From assembly GCA_030605285.1 (NCBI GenBank), contig JAUWIQ010000038.1, positions 1 through 9,905 on the forward strand: a DNA stretch of 9,905 nt, in the 5' to 3' direction. This document shows positions 7,281 through 9,905 of the stretch, in pieces (position 1 is the first letter of the stretch; every line of letters starts with the position of its first letter). The notes beneath the pieces were generated by a model. That model made no database searches. It was not told where the DNA came from and was given only the letters and a program-made list of their open reading frames with translations. The position numbers and the translations under genes were made by a program. Source of the stretch: Planctomycetota bacterium (GTDB lineage Bacteria; Planctomycetota; Planctomycetia; Pirellulales; UBA7805).

Positions 7281-7304
7281 GGTATCATACCAGCAGGATG
7301 GTAT
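7281..7304. promoter_or_regulatory. GGTAT half-sites upstream of the 7339 gene
   Basis: GGTATCATACC at 7281-7291 is a perfect 11-base palindrome, and another GGTAT follows at 7300-7304. ATACC can therefore pair with either GGTAT, giving two exclusive small hairpins or three binding half-sites, 35-58 bases before the ATG at 7339. The rest of the 216-base gap (7123-7338) shows no gene and no clear promoter. Chance is possible. Confidence 0.35.
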
Positions 7305-7338
7305 TGATTAGGCACATGGAGTACGGAGGGTTTGATCC

Positions 7339-8658
7339 ATGCACGCAATATGTTTTTTGACAATTGCGCTGGTTGGTGTCGATGTGGGTTGGCAACTGGT
7401 CGAGAATGGGGATTTGGAATACATCATCCAAATTGATCCTCAACAAGCCAGATCACTTAAGGCTGGCGATGTAATCGAGGTGGGCGTTCGCCCACAGCTT
7501 CGACACGTGCGGCGGTACCGCATCGTCGTCGGTAGCGGATCGCTTCCACGACAATCGGGTGAGGCCTCCGCAGAATCGAATCTCGTCGAAAACCAGAGTC
7601 GCCGCGCCACGGCCCCATTGGAGAATCTTGGGCCGTCGATTGTGGTTCCGCCCGGTCGCTCCGATCCGCCTGAAAAAGAAATTTCCTCGGACTGGACTGC
7701 CGTGGACGAAAGTGGCGTACGTTCACCCTCTACGGGCAACGCAACCATTCCCACAGTTCCCATCGATGCGAACCCTTTGAGTAGCACCGCGGAAGTAGCA
7801 GCCACCCCCAAGTCGGTCGGTGATCTCGCCGAGCCACCTGCCAGCTTACCGACAACCCCTTCGAGAGGCGAAGAAAAAGACGCCAGCCGCAGGGAACCCC
7901 GCTACGGAAACCTGGAATCGTCGCCTCCCCACGAAAATATGCAAAACAGCGAGAACATCACCCGTTATCGTTACGGCGACAGCGTACCTATTGATCCGCC
8001 AGGAAATCTAGCCGAGGATCCCACCAAGACCCCCGCAGGCAGTGCGCGGAATGAGGATGCATTCTCGCAAGCGCAACAAGCTGCGCCGTACCAGATTCCT
8101 CTCCCTCCCCCACCCGAGGTCGCCTTGTCGACCGATCTGGAAACCAACGATGCAAAATCCTCCCCGGACATCGCAGCCCTGGGCAGCGATCGGATGCGCA
8201 GCAAAGAAACACCGCGGGCCACTCCATTGCCAGTGACCCCAGCACTCGGAAACCATCTCGGAGTCGTGCCCGCTACTTCCCAACTCGAATCAAAAGCAAA
8301 CGATCCGAAAGAGACGATCCCGACTGCTGATCGATTGTCGGCAACCACCTCGCAGGATCCGGCCTTCCCTTCTGAACCGTCCATCGCGAACCAAGCCTCG
8401 TCCCAACACGAGCTGCCTCTACCTGTCCAGACGGATCAGCAAAAGCCCTGGTTACCATTCACGTTGACGCTCTGCGCTCTGTTTGCTTCGTTGGGCGGCA
8501 ATCTCTATCTTGGCTGGATTACCTGGGACATTCGTAATCGATTTCGAGAAATTGTCGGCCGCCGAGCGGGGGTAGACCCCGAACAACCCACCCCCCTGAG
8601 AGCCTCCACAGAGCCCCCGCTGCAAGCAAAGTCGCCCCCGCTGCAAGCAAAGTCTTAG
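7339..8658 (+). CDS. Proline-rich single-span protein of unknown function
   Basis: A 439-residue protein without a named family. Residues 1-15 are hydrophobic and could act as a signal or anchor. Residues 16-65 form a compact domain (GWQLVENGDLEYIIQID, then SLKAGDVIEVGVRPQ and RRYRIVVG). This resembles N-terminal segments I associate with uncharacterised planctomycete proteins, which is a recollection and not a proven match. Residues 70-370 are low-complexity and rich in Pro, Ser, Thr, Glu and Asn, probably disordered. A clear membrane span lies at about 373-395, followed by the basic DIRNRFREIVGRR. The last 14 residues are PPLQAKS twice. GGAGGG at 7325-7330, eight bases before the ATG, strongly supports the start. 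It converges on the ATPase gene at 8700 across 41 bases without a terminator. A structural or scaffold role at the membrane is possible but unproven. Confidence 0.85.
   Translation: MHAICFLTIALVGVDVGWQLVENGDLEYIIQIDPQQARSLKAGDVIEVGVRPQLRHVRRYRIVVGSGSLPRQSGEASAESNLVENQSRRATAPLENLGPSIVVPPGRSDPPEKEISSDWTAVDESGVRSPSTGNATIPTVPIDANPLSSTAEVAATPKSVGDLAEPPASLPTTPSRGEEKDASRREPRYGNLESSPPHENMQNSENITRYRYGDSVPIDPPGNLAEDPTKTPAGSARNEDAFSQAQQAAPYQIPLPPPPEVALSTDLETNDAKSSPDIAALGSDRMRSKETPRATPLPVTPALGNHLGVVPATSQLESKANDPKETIPTADRLSATTSQDPAFPSEPSIANQASSQHELPLPVQTDQQKPWLPFTLTLCALFASLGGNLYLGWITWDIRNRFREIVGRRAGVDPEQPTPLRASTEPPLQAKSPPLQAKS
8613..8654 (+). repeat. Perfect 21-bp tandem duplication at a gene's 3' end
   Basis: The 21 bases at 8613-8633 are repeated exactly and without a gap at 8634-8654, just before the stop of the 7339 gene. 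The unit is seven codons, so the frame is kept and the protein ends in PPLQAKSPPLQAKS. Perfect identity, including third codon positions, points to a recent duplication, probably by replication slippage. Confidence 0.9.
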
Positions 8659-8699
8659 TTCCAGGCCGCGAGACACTCAAGCCACGCGACTGGCGGGGC

Positions 8700-9905
8700 T
8701 CAGGCCGCCTGATTTCTGGCCTCTCCCCCCGCATCTTCGTCGGCATCTTCGGGGTTCTCTTGCTCAGCGGCCTCCTCAGTAGGGACGGAGAGCGGTTGCT
8801 CCGTTGCTTGCGGTTGTTCGTAAGCGGGCAACTCACGTACCGAGGCCTTAATGGACTTGAAGATCTTGACGAGGTGTTCGTGGCAGGTAAAGACAAAAAT
8901 TTGATGGCCTAAGCTGGCGAAGTCTCGTAGCACGCGAGCCGCGGCCTTCGCCCGAGCCATGTCAAAATTTACCAGCACATCGTCAAGCACCAGCGGTAAC
9001 CGAATACCTCGCTGGGCGTACTGCGTTACAAGCGAGAGCCGCAGCGCCAAAAACAGTTGTTCCCGTGTGCCGCGACTGAGTGAATCGAGCGACCATGGGC
9101 GACCTTGCGCATCATCGACACAGAGCGACTCTTCATCGAGACGAGTCCAGATCCGAACGTAGCGGCCTTCAGTCAAACGCTCCACATACAACGAGGCCTC
9201 CTGGAGCGCTGCCGGTTGCCGCTGCTGCTCATAGCATCGCCGTATCGACTCGAGCAAGCAGGTCGTTACCGCAAGGTGTTTCCAGCGACCAACTGCATCG
9301 CCCAGTTTCATTTCGATACTCGCTAACTCCAGTTTCAACATAGCATCCCGGCGATCATTACCAAGCGACAACAATTGTTCGCCGAGCCGACCGCGCCGCT
9401 CGAACGCGTCCTTCAACTTGAGGTCCAGCTTTTCGACTTTTTTGGCATTCCGGTCCCTACCCCGCTCCAACTGTTCTGCCGAAACGCCAGCCAACTCCTC
9501 ATCAAGCTGCGCTCGATCACAGATGCCAGCCGTCGCCGTGTTCATTTCAGCATCCAGCTGCTTACACTCTCGCTCGTGCCGTTGTGATTCGGTGTATCGT
9601 TCGGCCAGTTCCTGTGGCTCATCAGCAGCCGTCATGCCAAGTACAGAAAATAGATCACGACGCTGTTTTTGGAGCAGAGATAATTCTCTCGCAACGCGGA
9701 AAAGTCGCTGACCATTTTTCCCCACCTTGCGGCGGAGTGCACTGCGCCGCCTAAGCAAGCGCCGCTGAGCGGACCAAGCATCGACCAAGAAATCCACTTT
9801 GTCCAACAACTCCGACTCCGGGGAGGCCTGACCCACCACCTCGAGCAACGCATCGATCCGTACTGCCACAGCCGACAATTCGCTCCGCCGTTCGTTCGCC
9901 GTGGC
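8700..9905 (-). CDS. YhaN-like SMC/Rad50-type ATPase, C-terminal part
   Basis: The frame is open from the right edge to a stop at 8700, giving 401 residues of a gene whose 5' end lies outside the window. The TTG at 9876-9878 is internal, not a credible start. Counting from that TTG, residues 1-225 are charged and helical, as in a coiled coil, without a CxxC zinc hook. The ATPase end follows: the ERLTEGRYVRIW stretch (233-244), the ABC signature LSRGTREQ (267-274), Walker B LPLVLDD (294-300) followed by VLVNFD, and the switch His in FTCHEH (330-335). About 45 acidic, disordered residues end the protein. The best fit is the YhaN family, partner of a YhaO-type SbcD-like nuclease in DNA repair. 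Walker A and the partner gene would lie to the right, beyond the window. Confidence 0.9.
   Translation of the reverse strand, partial: ATANERRSELSAVAVRIDALLEVVGQASPESELLDKVDFLVDAWSAQRRLLRRRSALRRKVGKNGQRLFRVARELSLLQKQRRDLFSVLGMTAADEPQELAERYTESQRHERECKQLDAEMNTATAGICDRAQLDEELAGVSAEQLERGRDRNAKKVEKLDLKLKDAFERRGRLGEQLLSLGNDRRDAMLKLELASIEMKLGDAVGRWKHLAVTTCLLESIRRCYEQQRQPAALQEASLYVERLTEGRYVRIWTRLDEESLCVDDAQGRPWSLDSLSRGTREQLFLALRLSLVTQYAQRGIRLPLVLDDVLVNFDMARAKAAARVLRDFASLGHQIFVFTCHEHLVKIFKSIKASVRELPAYEQPQATEQPLSVPTEEAAEQENPEDADEDAGGEARNQAA

Noticed and set aside
9875..9878. TTG near 9876 as the start of the ATPase gene
   Set aside because: The frame stays open past it to the window edge, and a YhaN-type ATPase needs an N-terminal Walker A half, so the gene is cut by the window and does not start here.

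Overview
The window most likely comes from a planctomycete, probably Pirellulales. This rests on the look of the proteins: a DUF502 membrane protein, a YhaN-type ATPase, and a long proline-rich single-span protein of a kind I associate with that group. It also rests on a moderately GC-rich base composition and loosely packed genes on both strands. It is an inference, because no rRNA or other marker gene is present.

Left part (1-1707). Positions 1-441 hold no gene I can defend, only two weak open frames running off the left edge, a short direct repeat and a TATAAT-like box. An inositol-monophosphatase family enzyme lies on the minus strand (442-1269). It is followed by an AT-rich gap with a strong intrinsic terminator on the plus strand (1527-1565). 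No ordinary plus-strand gene precedes that terminator. Just upstream are a stem-loop and a 19-codon ORF whose ribosome-binding site and start codon lie in the stem-loop. I read 1431-1565 as a candidate small RNA or leader-peptide transcript.

Middle part (1708-6258). A plus-strand protein of unknown function (1708-2469) converges on a three-gene minus-strand block, read from right to left. The first gene is a flippase-like membrane protein with the lysylphosphatidylglycerol-synthase TM fold. The second is a family-2 glycosyltransferase of the polyprenyl-phosphate sugar synthase type. The third is a polytopic protein resembling GT-C glycosyltransferases, joined to the second by a 4-base ATGA overlap. 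Together they suggest a lipid-linked sugar route: the GT2 loads a sugar on a polyprenyl carrier, a membrane protein may help it cross, and the GT-C-like protein may transfer it outside the cytoplasm. The acceptor is unknown.

Right part (6259-9905). A divergent intergenic region with an 8-bp inverted repeat separates the block from a DUF502 gene. After it comes a 439-residue protein with an N-terminal hydrophobic stretch, a long disordered linker and a C-terminal membrane anchor. The window ends inside a minus-strand YhaN-like SMC/Rad50-type ATPase, whose N-terminal half with the Walker A motif lies beyond the right edge.

I see no CRISPR array, tRNA, rRNA or complete insertion sequence. The most unusual items are the orphan terminator with its structured small transcript and the possible lipid-linked glycosylation operon.
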